A stretch of 64,000 bases of DNA, from contig JAHZIB010000003.1 of the NCBI GenBank assembly GCA_019419955.1, positions 27,816 through 91,815 on the forward strand. Direction: 5' to 3'. The position numbers were made by a program, and so were the translations under genes. The notes beneath the pieces were generated by a model. That model ran no database searches, was not told where the DNA came from, and was given only the letters and a program-made list of their open reading frames with translations. Numbering within the stretch: the stretch's first letter is position 1; the number at the start of each line of letters is the position of its first letter. Of the stretch, positions 9,008 through 16,927 are shown piece by piece. This DNA is from Clostridiales bacterium. Lineage in GTDB: Bacteria > Bacillota > Clostridia > TANB77 > CAG-508.

Positions 9008-9024
9008 GCTTTACAGGATATAAT
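8996..9024 (+). promoter_or_regulatory. Sigma-A-type promoter for the DUF4321-radC-mre operon
   Basis: TTGAAA (8996-9001), 17-base spacer, TATAAT (9019-9024), 50 bases before the DUF4321 start. Confidence 0.8.
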
Positions 9025-9073
9025 AATTAAGTATAAAAATGTAATAAACGCAAAAGAGGAGGATATAATAAAT

Positions 9074-9331
9074 ATGGCAACAAGAGAAAAAAATGTATGG
9101 ATACTTATTTTGTTTATTTTATGTGGAATTGTTGTAGGAGGTTTGCTTGGAGAGCTTGCATCACAAGTTGACTTTTTATGGTGGTTATCATATGGAGAAG
9201 AGTTTGGAATATCAGACCCAATCACTTTAGACCTACAAGTTATAACGCTAACTTTTGGCTTGATGTTTAAAATAAACATTGCCAGCATTATTGGCATGAT
9301 ACTTGCTATATTTATTTATAGGAAAATTTAA
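9074..9331 (+). CDS. DUF4321 small membrane protein
   Basis: 85 residues starting MATREKNVWILILFILCGIVVGGLLGEL, with two membrane segments and a short middle loop (FLWWLSYGEEFGIS). The charged N-terminus, GGLLGEL motif and the position ahead of radC and mreB match the DUF4321 family found at the same place in many Clostridia. The start is the ATG at 9074, which has GAGGAGG about ten bases upstream; the longer frame beginning near 8996 has no ribosome site and overlaps the promoter. Function unknown; its constant link to mreB suggests an envelope role. Confidence 0.8.
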   Translation: MATREKNVWILILFILCGIVVGGLLGELASQVDFLWWLSYGEEFGISDPITLDLQVITLTFGLMFKINIASIIGMILAIFIYRKI

Positions 9332-9372
9332 TTTATTTTTTGATATAGGGGGCAAAAGAAAGGAATGATATA

Positions 9373-10066
9373 ATGAAAATGAAGGAGCTTCCTATGTCTG
9401 AAAGACCATATGAAAAATTAGAAATGTATGGGGAAGAAAAATTATCAAATTCAGAATTATTGGCTATAATAATAAAAAGTGGAACAAAAGAAGAAACAAG
9501 TGTAAGTTTAGCACAGAGAATTTTGTCATTAGAGAAAAATGGAGAAAATAACCTAAAATTTTTGCGAAATATATCTATGAAAGAATTTATGAGTATAAAG
9601 GGGATCGGAAAAGTTAAGGCAATACAGCTTAGAGCACTTTGCGAACTTACAAAAAGGATGTCCACTCCTATAAATACTAATCAAATACAAATTAATTCAC
9701 CAAAAGATGTAGCAGAGTTACTAACAGATGAAATGAAATATGAGAAAAAAGAAAGAGTAAAAGCTATAATTCTTAATTCTAAAAATGTAATAATCAAAAT
9801 TGCAGATATTTGTGTAGGAGGCACAAATTCAGCAATTTTAAGGCCAAGAGATGTATTACATGAAATAATCAAATTAGGAGAACCAAAGATAATTTTAGTA
9901 CATAATCATCCAAGTCGGAGATCCAACACCTAGCAAGGCAGATTTTGATTTTACAGAAAGACTGGTACAAGCAGCTGGTATTGTAGGAGTAGAGCTCTTA
10001 GACCATATTATTGTTGCAGAAAAAGGGTATAGTAGTATTTTTTATTTGAGAGGTTTAAAAAAATAA
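9373..10066 (+). CDS. radC: RadC/JAB-domain protein, needs a +1 frameshift at CGG
   Basis: RadC family protein, about 230 residues when read through. The N-terminal part carries a helix-hairpin-helix (ISMKEFMSIKGIGKVKAIQL) and the first half of the JAMM metalloprotease-like domain up to HNHPS. There the zero frame reads CGG AGA TCC AAC ACC TAG and stops. Skipping the C at 9916 gives GGA GAT CCA ACA CCT AGC, restoring the family motif HNHPSGDPTPSKADFDFTERL and the expected end VAEKGYSSIFYLRGLKK. The zero-frame product would end at residue 186 and lose the metal-binding Asp. AAAGGAATG precedes the ATG at 9373; a second ATG follows at 9379. Upstream of mreB as in many Firmicutes. Pseudogene or sequence error are alternatives. 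Confidence 0.88.
9916..9918 (+). other. In-frame CGG at a +1 frameshift point (radC)
   Basis: Zero frame AGT-CGG-AGA; homology requires AGT-(C)-GGA-GAT. The preceding residue is Ser and the restored residue is Gly. The zero-frame stop follows five codons later. Confidence 0.8.
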
Positions 10067-10183
10067 AATTTTTTTGGGTGATTTGTATACAAAACTTAGA
10101 CTAGAACTAGAGAACATAATTTTTTTATACTAAGAAAAAAATATTAAAGTTTTCAAGCATAAAATGAAAGGAATGAAATTTTT

Positions 10184-11215
10184 ATGAAATTATTTGGGTT
10201 AGGTTCAAAGGATATAGGAATTGACTTAGGAACTGCTAATATTTTAGTTACATTAAAAGGAAAGGGAATAGTTTTAAATGAACCATCTGTTGTGGCAATA
10301 GATAGAAAAAACCAGAAGATAATTGCTACAGGACATGAGGCAAAAGAAATGCTAGGTAGGACACCAGCACAGATAAAGGCAATAAGACCAATGAAAGACG
10401 GCGTTATAGCAGACTTTACTGCAACTCAACTATTATTAAAAAATATATTGTATAAAATATCTTCTAGATATAATGCTAATAAACCAAGAGTAGTAGTAGG
10501 GGTTCCATCAGGAATTACGGAAGTGGAAGAAAGGGCTGTTGAAGAGGCAATATTGCAAGCAGGAGCTAGAGAAGTGTATTTGATAGAAGAGCCTATGGCA
10601 GCAGCTATTGGAGCTAATTTAGATGTTGCTGAGCCTAGTGGCAATATTATTGTAGATATAGGTGGAGGGACTACTGAAGTGGCAGTCATTTCTTTAGGAG
10701 GAGTAGTTGTAAGCAATTCAATTAGAGTTGCTGGAGATGACCTTGATGAAGAGATAGTAAACTTTATAAAAAGAGAAATGAATCTTGCAATTGGGGATAC
10801 CACAGCTGAACAGGTAAAGAAAGAAATTGGATGTGCTATGCCACTTTTAACAGAGCTTAGTATGGAAATTAGTGGTAGAGATTTAACTACAGGATTACCT
10901 GAAACAAAAACAATAAATTCTACTCAAGTGGAAGAGGCAATCCGTGATTCTATAGAAAGAATTGTAGAAATAATAAAGCAAACGCTAGAAAGAACGCCAC
11001 CTGAGTTATCATCGGATATTATGGAAAAAGGAATTGTTCTTTCTGGTGGAGGAGCTTTAATTAAAAATTTGGATAAATTAATTGCTGAAAGGACAGAAAT
11101 GCCAGTATATGTTTCAGAAGACCCACTTGAATGTGTTGTAAAAGGAACAGGGAAAACTCTGGAAGACCTTGAAAGGCTAAAAACAGTATTAATTAATTCA
11201 AGAAGAAGGAAGTAA
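10184..11215 (+). CDS. mreB: Rod-shape actin homologue MreB
   Basis: 343 residues with the full actin/Hsp70-type ATPase signature: DIGIDLGTANILV (phosphate 1), DIGGGTTEVAVISLGG (phosphate 2) and the adenosine loop GIVLSGGGALIKNLDKL. MreB polymerises under the membrane and guides the elongasome (MreC, MreD, PBP2, RodA). An AAAGGAATG ribosome site precedes the ATG. The order radC-mreB-mreC-mreD-mrdA-minC is the classic arrangement. Confidence 0.98.
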   Translation: MKLFGLGSKDIGIDLGTANILVTLKGKGIVLNEPSVVAIDRKNQKIIATGHEAKEMLGRTPAQIKAIRPMKDGVIADFTATQLLLKNILYKISSRYNANKPRVVVGVPSGITEVEERAVEEAILQAGAREVYLIEEPMAAAIGANLDVAEPSGNIIVDIGGGTTEVAVISLGGVVVSNSIRVAGDDLDEEIVNFIKREMNLAIGDTTAEQVKKEIGCAMPLLTELSMEISGRDLTTGLPETKTINSTQVEEAIRDSIERIVEIIKQTLERTPPELSSDIMEKGIVLSGGGALIKNLDKLIAERTEMPVYVSEDPLECVVKGTGKTLEDLERLKTVLINSRRRK

Positions 11216-11237
11216 TAAAAAAAGGAATGGTTTGTAA

Positions 11238-12062
11238 ATGTATAAAAATAAAAAGAGGGGAATTGTCGGCATAGTAATAACTGTAATTATATTAATATTA
11301 TTGGTTGTATTTACCAATAGTAATGCAAATCAGATGTCATATATCGAAAATATATGCAATGTTTTTGTTATGCCAGTACAAAAAGGATTTACTTATTTAA
11401 AAAATAAGTTGTCTGGAAATGAGACTTTTTTTGCGGATATGGATACTTTACAGACGGAAAATGAAGAATTGAAAAAGCGAAATAGTGAACTAGAACAATC
11501 ACTTAGAGAATTGGAGATTATAAAAGCGGAAAATGAAACACTTAAGGAATATGTAAATTTAAAAGATAAATATAAAGACTATAATACTTTACCAGCAGAT
11601 GTTATAAACAGAGATATTAGCAATTATAGCAGTACAATTATTATAAATGTTGGCGCTAATGATGGTATAAAGGAAAACATGACAGTAATAGCAGATAGTG
11701 GATTAGTAGGACACGTTATTTCTGTTACTGATGATACTGCACAAGTTCAAACAATAGTAGATACAGCCTCAGCAGTAACTAGCACTATAAGTACTACAGA
11801 AGATACCATAGTAGTACAAGGAACTTTGGATGATAAAACAACATTGAGGGCGACATTTATTCCTACTGATGCAGTGGTTTTAGAAGGGGACAGTATAGAG
11901 ACTTCAGGGATTGGAGGAATTTACCCAAAGGGAATTCATATAGGTACAATTAGGCAGGTTGTAAATACAAGTAATATAACAGATAGATATGCTATAGTAG
12001 ATACGGCTGTTAATTTTACGAAGCTGAATACGGTGCTTGTTATAACAAATAGTGCTGGTTGA
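11238..12062 (+). CDS. mreC: Rod-shape protein MreC
   Basis: 274 residues: an N-terminal membrane segment (about 8-27), a coiled coil (about 65-105, TLQTENEELKKRNSELEQSL) and the two beta-barrel domains (NRDISNYSSTIIINVGANDGIKENM... GLVGHVISV...). It links MreB to PBP2 outside the membrane. It starts 22 nt after mreB with an AAAGGAATG site and ends in TGA, showing TGA acts as a stop in this genome. Confidence 0.96.
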   Translation: MYKNKKRGIVGIVITVIILILLVVFTNSNANQMSYIENICNVFVMPVQKGFTYLKNKLSGNETFFADMDTLQTENEELKKRNSELEQSLRELEIIKAENETLKEYVNLKDKYKDYNTLPADVINRDISNYSSTIIINVGANDGIKENMTVIADSGLVGHVISVTDDTAQVQTIVDTASAVTSTISTTEDTIVVQGTLDDKTTLRATFIPTDAVVLEGDSIETSGIGGIYPKGIHIGTIRQVVNTSNITDRYAIVDTAVNFTKLNTVLVITNSAG

Positions 12063-12064
12063 CA

Positions 12065-12217
12065 AAGAATTATAATTTTATCTGCGTTAAACTTCGTATC
12101 AGAAGTCTTCAATGTGCAACAAGCACACATCCGGCTTCTTCACTTGTTTGCCTTGCTAAAATTTAATTCTTTGCTAACCAGAAAGAAACGAAGAATTACA
12201 ATTTTATCTGTGTTTAA
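12065..12217. repeat. Imperfect direct repeat with hairpins between mreC and mreD
   Basis: AAGAATTATAATTTTATCTG (12065 on) recurs as AAGAATTACAATTTTATCTG (12191 on), with further similarity after it. The ~100 bases between can fold (AGAAG...CTTCT enclosing TGTG...CACA). The mreC-mreD spacer is usually very short, so this ~190-base gap looks like an insertion in the operon. Confidence 0.7.
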
Positions 12218-12251
12218 TTTTATGAAATTGATTTAAGAAGGAGTGAAAAGT

Positions 12252-12785
12252 TTGAAGAAAGTTTTAGCAATAGTTTTATTAATGGTTTCATTTTTCGTAA
12301 TATATTTTTTGCAAGCAAACTTTTTCACTTGGTTTACAATAATGGGAGTGCAGCCAAACTTATTTATAATATTTGTGTTGTTTATAGGACTTTTTGCAGG
12401 CAAAAAAATAGGTGTTATTTTAGGAATATTATTTGGATTTTATATTGACCTTATAATAGGAAGGCAAATTGGAATATCAGGAATAATGTTTGGACTTATT
12501 GGACTTATTGGAGAGTATTTGGATAAAAATTTTTCAAAAGAGAGTAGATTAACAATTATGCTAATGATTACGGGGAGCACAGCAATATATGAAATAGGGT
12601 GCTATGCTTTTAATGTAATTACTTTAAATATGAATATAGAGATATTAAGTTTTGTAAAGATTTTAGTAATTGAAATAATATATAATTTATTAATAACAAT
12701 TATAATTTATCCTCTAATACAAAGATTGGGACACAGCTTGGAAGGAGTATTTAAAACTAGAAATATACTTACTAGATATTTTTAA
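12252..12785 (+). CDS. mreD: Rod-shape protein MreD
   Basis: 177-residue membrane protein with about five membrane segments and the MreD-type pattern (FFTWFTIMGVQPNLFIIFVLFIGLFAGKKIGVILGILFGFYIDL). The TTG at 12252 is chosen because AAGAAGGAG lies seven bases upstream; the GTG at 12243 overlaps that ribosome site. Part of the elongasome with MreC and PBP2. It follows a structured, repeat-containing spacer and precedes mrdA by 17 nt. Confidence 0.92.
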   Translation: MKKVLAIVLLMVSFFVIYFLQANFFTWFTIMGVQPNLFIIFVLFIGLFAGKKIGVILGILFGFYIDLIIGRQIGISGIMFGLIGLIGEYLDKNFSKESRLTIMLMITGSTAIYEIGCYAFNVITLNMNIEILSFVKILVIEIIYNLLITIIIYPLIQRLGHSLEGVFKTRNILTRYF

Positions 12786-12802
12786 AGACAGGTGGTGAAA
12801 AA

Positions 12803-14878
12803 TTGGGTAAAATAAAGGAATTGAGTGGTAGAATAAGATATAATATAGTAACAACTATAATATATATATTAGGAATTATTTTGTTAATTCAATTGTTTAA
12901 TTTACAGATTATACATGGAGCAGAATATAGGGAAACGTCGAATTCTAGGCTAACAAGAGAAACGATAGTAAAAGCAGCAAGAGGTTCTATTAAAGATAGA
13001 AGTGGTGTTGATTTGGTATCAACAGATACTGGGTATAGTGTGGAAATTTACAACACTAAGGTCGACGAGGCTGGATTAAATTCAGCAATAGAAAAATTTA
13101 TCAACATTTTGGAAAAAAATGAAGATGAATTTCTAGATAACCTTCCTATAAAAGTAAACCCATTTGAATTCACCTATAAGAGTGAAGACGAACAAAAAAA
13201 TTGGAAGAAAAATTATGAAATGGACGAGAATTATACAGCAGAGCAAGCGTTTTATCATTTAAAGGAAGAGTACGAGATTACTACAGATGATGTAGAACTA
13301 GCAAGAAAGATTATGGCAGTAAGATATGAGATAAATAGAACTGGTTATAGTACAACTAAATCAGCAATTATAGCGAAAGATATAAGTAGCACATCAGCAG
13401 TGCAAATAAAAGAGCAAAATGCAAGTCTTGCAGGAATGAATGTTATAACAGAACCAATTGTTTCATATACATCTGGAAATTTAGCTTCACATGTTTTGGG
13501 GTATGTTGGACCAATCGATGAACAAGAATATGAATCCAGAAAAGATACATATAGAAATGATGATATAATAGGAAAGTCAGGAATTCAATATGTATTTGAA
13601 AAATATTTAAAAGGTACGGATGGCGTAAAACAGGTTGATATGACAGTAGACGGAGCTATTACCAGTGAGTATATATCAGAAGAAGCTGTATCAGGCTCAG
13701 ATGTTGTTTTGACAATAGATGCAAATTTACAAAAGGTGGCAGAAGAAGCACTACAAAAAAATATTGAAAATATTGCTTCTGGAAAATATGGAGAAAAACA
13801 TGACACTAAAGCAGGAGCTGTAGTAGTTATGAATGTTCATACAGGAGAAGTTTTGGCAATGGCAAGTTATCCAGACTACAACCCAGAAAGGTATTCTGAA
13901 GAGTATTCAAATGATGATACAGGAAAATATACTAACAGAGCAATTTCTGGAGCATATCCTCCAGGTTCTACATTCAAAATGGCTGTTGCTACAGCGGCAC
14001 TTGAAGAAGGTGTTATTACTCCAACAAGTAGAGTCAATGATACAGGAGTTTATCCGTATGGACATCATCCAGTTTGTTGGTATTATACAAATTATAGAAC
14101 TGGTCACGGATATTTAAATGTTACGCAAGCCTTGAAATATTCATGTAATTACTTCTTTTATGAAATGGGTTATAGGTTAGGAATCGATAAGATTACAGAT
14201 TATGCTAGCAGGTATGGTTTGGGTAAGAGAACGGGAATAGAACTTGAAGGCGAAGCACAAGGAAATGTTGCAAAAGAAGCAAATGCTACAGAACAAGGGC
14301 TACAATGGTATTTGTCAGATACCCTTTCAGCAGCTATAGGACAAAGTTATAATAATTTTACACCAATACAAATGGCGAGATATATAAGTATGATTGCTAA
14401 TGGTGGGCATAATGTAGATGTTAGTATTATTAGCTCAATCATTAATCCAGATGGTTCAGAAGTTCCAAATGAAGAAATTGAAAAGTATGTTAAAGATACA
14501 ATAGGGGCTGAAAATGAGGTTAAAGAAGATTTAAAAATTTCTGAAGAAAACTTAGATGCAATAAAACGAGGAATGAGAGGAGTCACAAGTGAAGCTGGAG
14601 GAACAGCAGCTTCGTATTTCTCAGATTTAGATATGGTCATAGGAGGTAAGACAGGCTCTGCAGAAAGCTCTGTCGAAGGTCAAGCACATTCATGGTTTGC
14701 AGGTTTTGCCCCATATAACAACCCAGAAATTGCAGTAGCTGTGGTTGTAGAAAATGGAAACAGTGGAGGATATACAGCTGAAACTGCAAAAAAAATAATA
14801 GAAGAATATTTTGGAATGAATTCTGAAAAAGTTGTAGAAGATAAAACAGCTACTTCAAGTGTAGAAAGTGTTAGGTAA
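12803..14878 (+). CDS. mrdA: Penicillin-binding protein 2 (elongasome transpeptidase)
   Basis: 691-residue class B PBP. One N-terminal membrane segment (about 15-33), a dimerisation/pedestal region with RGSIKDRSG, then the transpeptidase domain with all three active motifs: S389-T-F-K392 (SxxK), S447-C-N449 (SxN) and K616-T-G618 (KTG). The ~90-residue insertion after the pedestal start (KNEDEFLDNLPIKVNPFEF...) is common in clostridial PBP2. It cross-links side-wall peptidoglycan with RodA and MreC. TTG start with GGTGGTGA upstream. The C-terminal tail is short and charged. Confidence 0.96.
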   Translation: MGKIKELSGRIRYNIVTTIIYILGIILLIQLFNLQIIHGAEYRETSNSRLTRETIVKAARGSIKDRSGVDLVSTDTGYSVEIYNTKVDEAGLNSAIEKFINILEKNEDEFLDNLPIKVNPFEFTYKSEDEQKNWKKNYEMDENYTAEQAFYHLKEEYEITTDDVELARKIMAVRYEINRTGYSTTKSAIIAKDISSTSAVQIKEQNASLAGMNVITEPIVSYTSGNLASHVLGYVGPIDEQEYESRKDTYRNDDIIGKSGIQYVFEKYLKGTDGVKQVDMTVDGAITSEYISEEAVSGSDVVLTIDANLQKVAEEALQKNIENIASGKYGEKHDTKAGAVVVMNVHTGEVLAMASYPDYNPERYSEEYSNDDTGKYTNRAISGAYPPGSTFKMAVATAALEEGVITPTSRVNDTGVYPYGHHPVCWYYTNYRTGHGYLNVTQALKYSCNYFFYEMGYRLGIDKITDYASRYGLGKRTGIELEGEAQGNVAKEANATEQGLQWYLSDTLSAAIGQSYNNFTPIQMARYISMIANGGHNVDVSIISSIINPDGSEVPNEEIEKYVKDTIGAENEVKEDLKISEENLDAIKRGMRGVTSEAGGTAASYFSDLDMVIGGKTGSAESSVEGQAHSWFAGFAPYNNPEIAVAVVVENGNSGGYTAETAKKIIEEYFGMNSEKVVEDKTATSSVESVR

Positions 14879-14919
14879 AAAAAGATAATAAAAAATACTA
14901 TAATGAGGGGGCGCTGGTT

Positions 14920-15537
14920 GTGAATAGTAATGTAAATATTAGTATTAAGAAGAACCAAGTAATTATAAAAATCGATGAAAATACAGAACAAAGAATAATT
15001 ATAGCAGAATTGAAAAAGAAAATTTTGGAGCTTAAAAATTTATATAAAGATGATAAAACTCCAATTTTGATAACTGGTAAAATTTTAAAGAACAAAGAAA
15101 TGGAAGAGATACAAAGTTTAATAAAAAGATTTATAGATGTGCAAATAGAGTTTGATAGTCCAAAAGTGCTGGGTTTGCATGGAATAAAGAAAACTTTTTA
15201 TAAGGAAGTTGCAACTTCAGAAACAAAATTTCATAAAGGTTCATTAAGGTCTGGTCAAAGGATAGAATTTGAAGGAAGTATAGTCATAATTGGAGATGTG
15301 AATGCTGGTGCTGAAGTTATAGCAGGAGAAAATATTATTGTACTTGGAACATTAAGAGGGCTTGCACATGCGGGAGCTAAAGGAAACAAAGATGCGGTAA
15401 TTGAGGCATCGGATATAGAAGCAGTACAAATAAGAATTGCTAATATTGTTAAAGAACTCGAAGCAAATCAGGGAAGTATACATGAAATAAAGACATCAGC
15501 ATATATAGATGAAAACGATGAGCTTATATTAGAATAA
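14920..15537 (+). CDS. minC: Septum site-determining protein MinC
   Basis: 205 residues. The N-terminal domain is alpha/beta (ILITGKILKNKEMEEIQSLI); the C-terminal beta-helix has the MinC signature GQRIEFEGSIVIIGDVNAGAEVIAGENIIVLGTLRGLAHAGAKGN. MinC blocks FtsZ polymerisation away from mid-cell. GTG start at 14920 with GAGGGGG upstream. MinD and minE, which normally follow, are not here: the next genes are on the other strand, so MinD must be elsewhere or missing. Confidence 0.95.
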   Translation: MNSNVNISIKKNQVIIKIDENTEQRIIIAELKKKILELKNLYKDDKTPILITGKILKNKEMEEIQSLIKRFIDVQIEFDSPKVLGLHGIKKTFYKEVATSETKFHKGSLRSGQRIEFEGSIVIIGDVNAGAEVIAGENIIVLGTLRGLAHAGAKGNKDAVIEASDIEAVQIRIANIVKELEANQGSIHEIKTSAYIDENDELILE

Positions 15538-15580
15538 TATTTTTATGCAGTTTTATTTCATTGAAAACAAAAAGTTTATA

Positions 15581-15988
15581 CTATGAAAGTAATAGCAAAA
15601 TTAAAGCGATAAATAAAGACTCATCTTTTACACCTTCATTATACAAAAAGAAAATCAAACAAATAAGTAAAATATCGTCATAATGCAATTTAATACCAAA
15701 AATTTCGAACACAATGTTTGTGTCATCATTAAGCATAGAAGAATTATCATTTACAGAGGGCTGCTTATTATCATAAGCCCTCTCTTTATATTTATGTTCT
15801 GTTTTATTTCGTAAGTCTTTATTTTCATTTCTTCTAGTTTCTCTATTTCGAAAGCCAGATGTGTTCGGGCTTATATTTACATGGTTATAATTAGAAATAT
15901 TTCTATTTACAAACCTACTTCTGTTTTGTGAATAACTACTATACATTCTGGGATTAAAATGCGGATAAAATGAATAATCATAGTTCAT
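15581..15988 (-). CDS. Hypothetical protein with C-terminal membrane segment
   Basis: 135 residues. The first ~85 are polar and rich in Asn, Arg, Tyr and Ser (low complexity, likely unstructured). The last ~45 (FEIFGIKLHYDDILLICLIFFLYNEGVKDESLFIALILLLLS) form a hydrophobic, conserved-looking hairpin seen at the end of other clostridial hypothetical proteins. It overlaps the previous gene by 11 nt and has an AGGTGGTGA ribosome site, so it is translationally linked to it. No function can be assigned. Confidence 0.75.
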   Translation of the reverse strand: MNYDYSFYPHFNPRMYSSYSQNRSRFVNRNISNYNHVNISPNTSGFRNRETRRNENKDLRNKTEHKYKERAYDNKQPSVNDNSSMLNDDTNIVFEIFGIKLHYDDILLICLIFFLYNEGVKDESLFIALILLLLS

Positions 15989-16436
15989 GTTTTACATCAC
16001 CACCTAGGGAATTAAATGCTTCAAATGCTTTTCCCATACCAAAAAGTTTAATATATTGTTCGACTTTGTCCTGTCTGCTTTTCTTTAGATAAGGTTTTAA
16101 AGATAATAGAAGGTTGGCTCTAGGATCATCTTTGTTAGAATTCATTGCATCCATTACTTGTTTCATTTTTAAAATTGTATTAATATCAATGTCAGAAAAA
16201 TTAAAATTATTCGAATTAGAATTATCAGTGCTTTCTGGATTTTGGTTACTACCACTGTTAGAGTGTTTGGTGCCAAAATTGTTGCTGTTTTGATTGGAAT
16301 TAGTCGATGAATTTGTTTTACTATCAGAGGAATTATTCATGTTATTAACAATGTTTTTTAGTTCATCTGGAACATTGCCATTCTGTAGTATTTGACTTAC
16401 TTGATTGAATAAACTTTGCATATCGTTATTTTCCAT
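15978..16436 (-). CDS. Hypothetical Asn/Ser-rich soluble protein
   Basis: 152 residues: short helical N-terminus (DMQSLFNQVSQILQNGNVPDELKNIVNNM), a linker of about 45 residues made almost only of N, S, Q and G, then a helical C-terminus (ILKMKQVMDAMNSNKDDPRANLLLSLKPYLKKSRQDKVEQYIKLF). The DPRANLLLxLKPxL block is a recognisable conserved patch of unknown role. Strong GGAGGA ribosome site. Middle gene of a three-gene minus-strand unit. Confidence 0.75.
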   Translation of the reverse strand: MENNDMQSLFNQVSQILQNGNVPDELKNIVNNMNNSSDSKTNSSTNSNQNSNNFGTKHSNSGSNQNPESTDNSNSNNFNFSDIDINTILKMKQVMDAMNSNKDDPRANLLLSLKPYLKKSRQDKVEQYIKLFGMGKAFEAFNSLGGDVKHEL

Positions 16437-16454
16437 AAAAATTCCTCCTAAACA

Positions 16455-16607
16455 TTACTTATTTTTTTTAATCTCATCTATAAGTGTGTTTGCATCTTTA
16501 TTCTTTAGCATTTGGCTTACCTTATTTAGCCCCTGTTCTAGCTCTTTTTTATCCATTTTGGCAAGCATTGTCATTAGCTGAGCCATATTCATATTGTTAT
16601 TATCCAT
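16455..16607 (-). CDS. Very small helical protein (50 aa)
   Basis: An overlooked short reading frame: MDNNNMNMAQLMTMLAKMDK followed by KELEQGLNKVSQMLKNKDAN and TLIDEIKKNK, then TAA. AAAGGAACG lies about ten bases before the ATG, and it ends 19 nt before the next gene, so it is a plausible first gene of the unit. Its NKVSQMLKNKD resembles NQVSQILQNGN at the start of the next protein, which suggests related or interacting helices. Function unknown. Confidence 0.7.
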   Translation of the reverse strand: MDNNNMNMAQLMTMLAKMDKKELEQGLNKVSQMLKNKDANTLIDEIKKNK

Positions 16608-16866
16608 ATAATCACGTTCCTTTCCTGCAATGCACGCCTGTTTAAAAAAAATTTTTTAATCCTTTTTAACAGTACGTTTCAATATTAGTATATGTTTAAA
16701 AAACTATAATATAATATGAAAAAAAATCAAAATTGTTACTTTTGTAAAACAGTAACAAAAATGTAATATAAGTTTAATATTTCTCTTAAAATTAAAAATC
16801 CGTAGAAGAGGATGTGTAAAAAAACATAATATATACATAAAAAGTTTATAAAAGCGCTTCAAGTGG

Positions 16867-16895
16867 TTGAAAAAACAATAAAAATGTCGTATAAT
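16867..16895 (+). promoter_or_regulatory. Promoter of first surface module
   Basis: TTGAAA, 17-base spacer, TATAAT, 33 bases before the start codon. The 16608-16927 spacer otherwise holds an AT-rich divergent region; a motif around 16760-16805 (TGTAATATAAGTTTAATATT, then CCGTA) recurs before the second surface module and partly before the dockerin operon. Confidence 0.85.
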
Positions 16896-16927
16896 ATATT
16901 TATATGTTATGAAAGATGGAGGTTAAT

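Noticed and set aside
9373..9933. RadC as a simple 186-residue protein ending at 9933
   Set aside because: It would end within the JAMM metal-binding motif, and the next frame continues the family sequence to the normal C-terminus. The full 9373-10066 reading is better supported.
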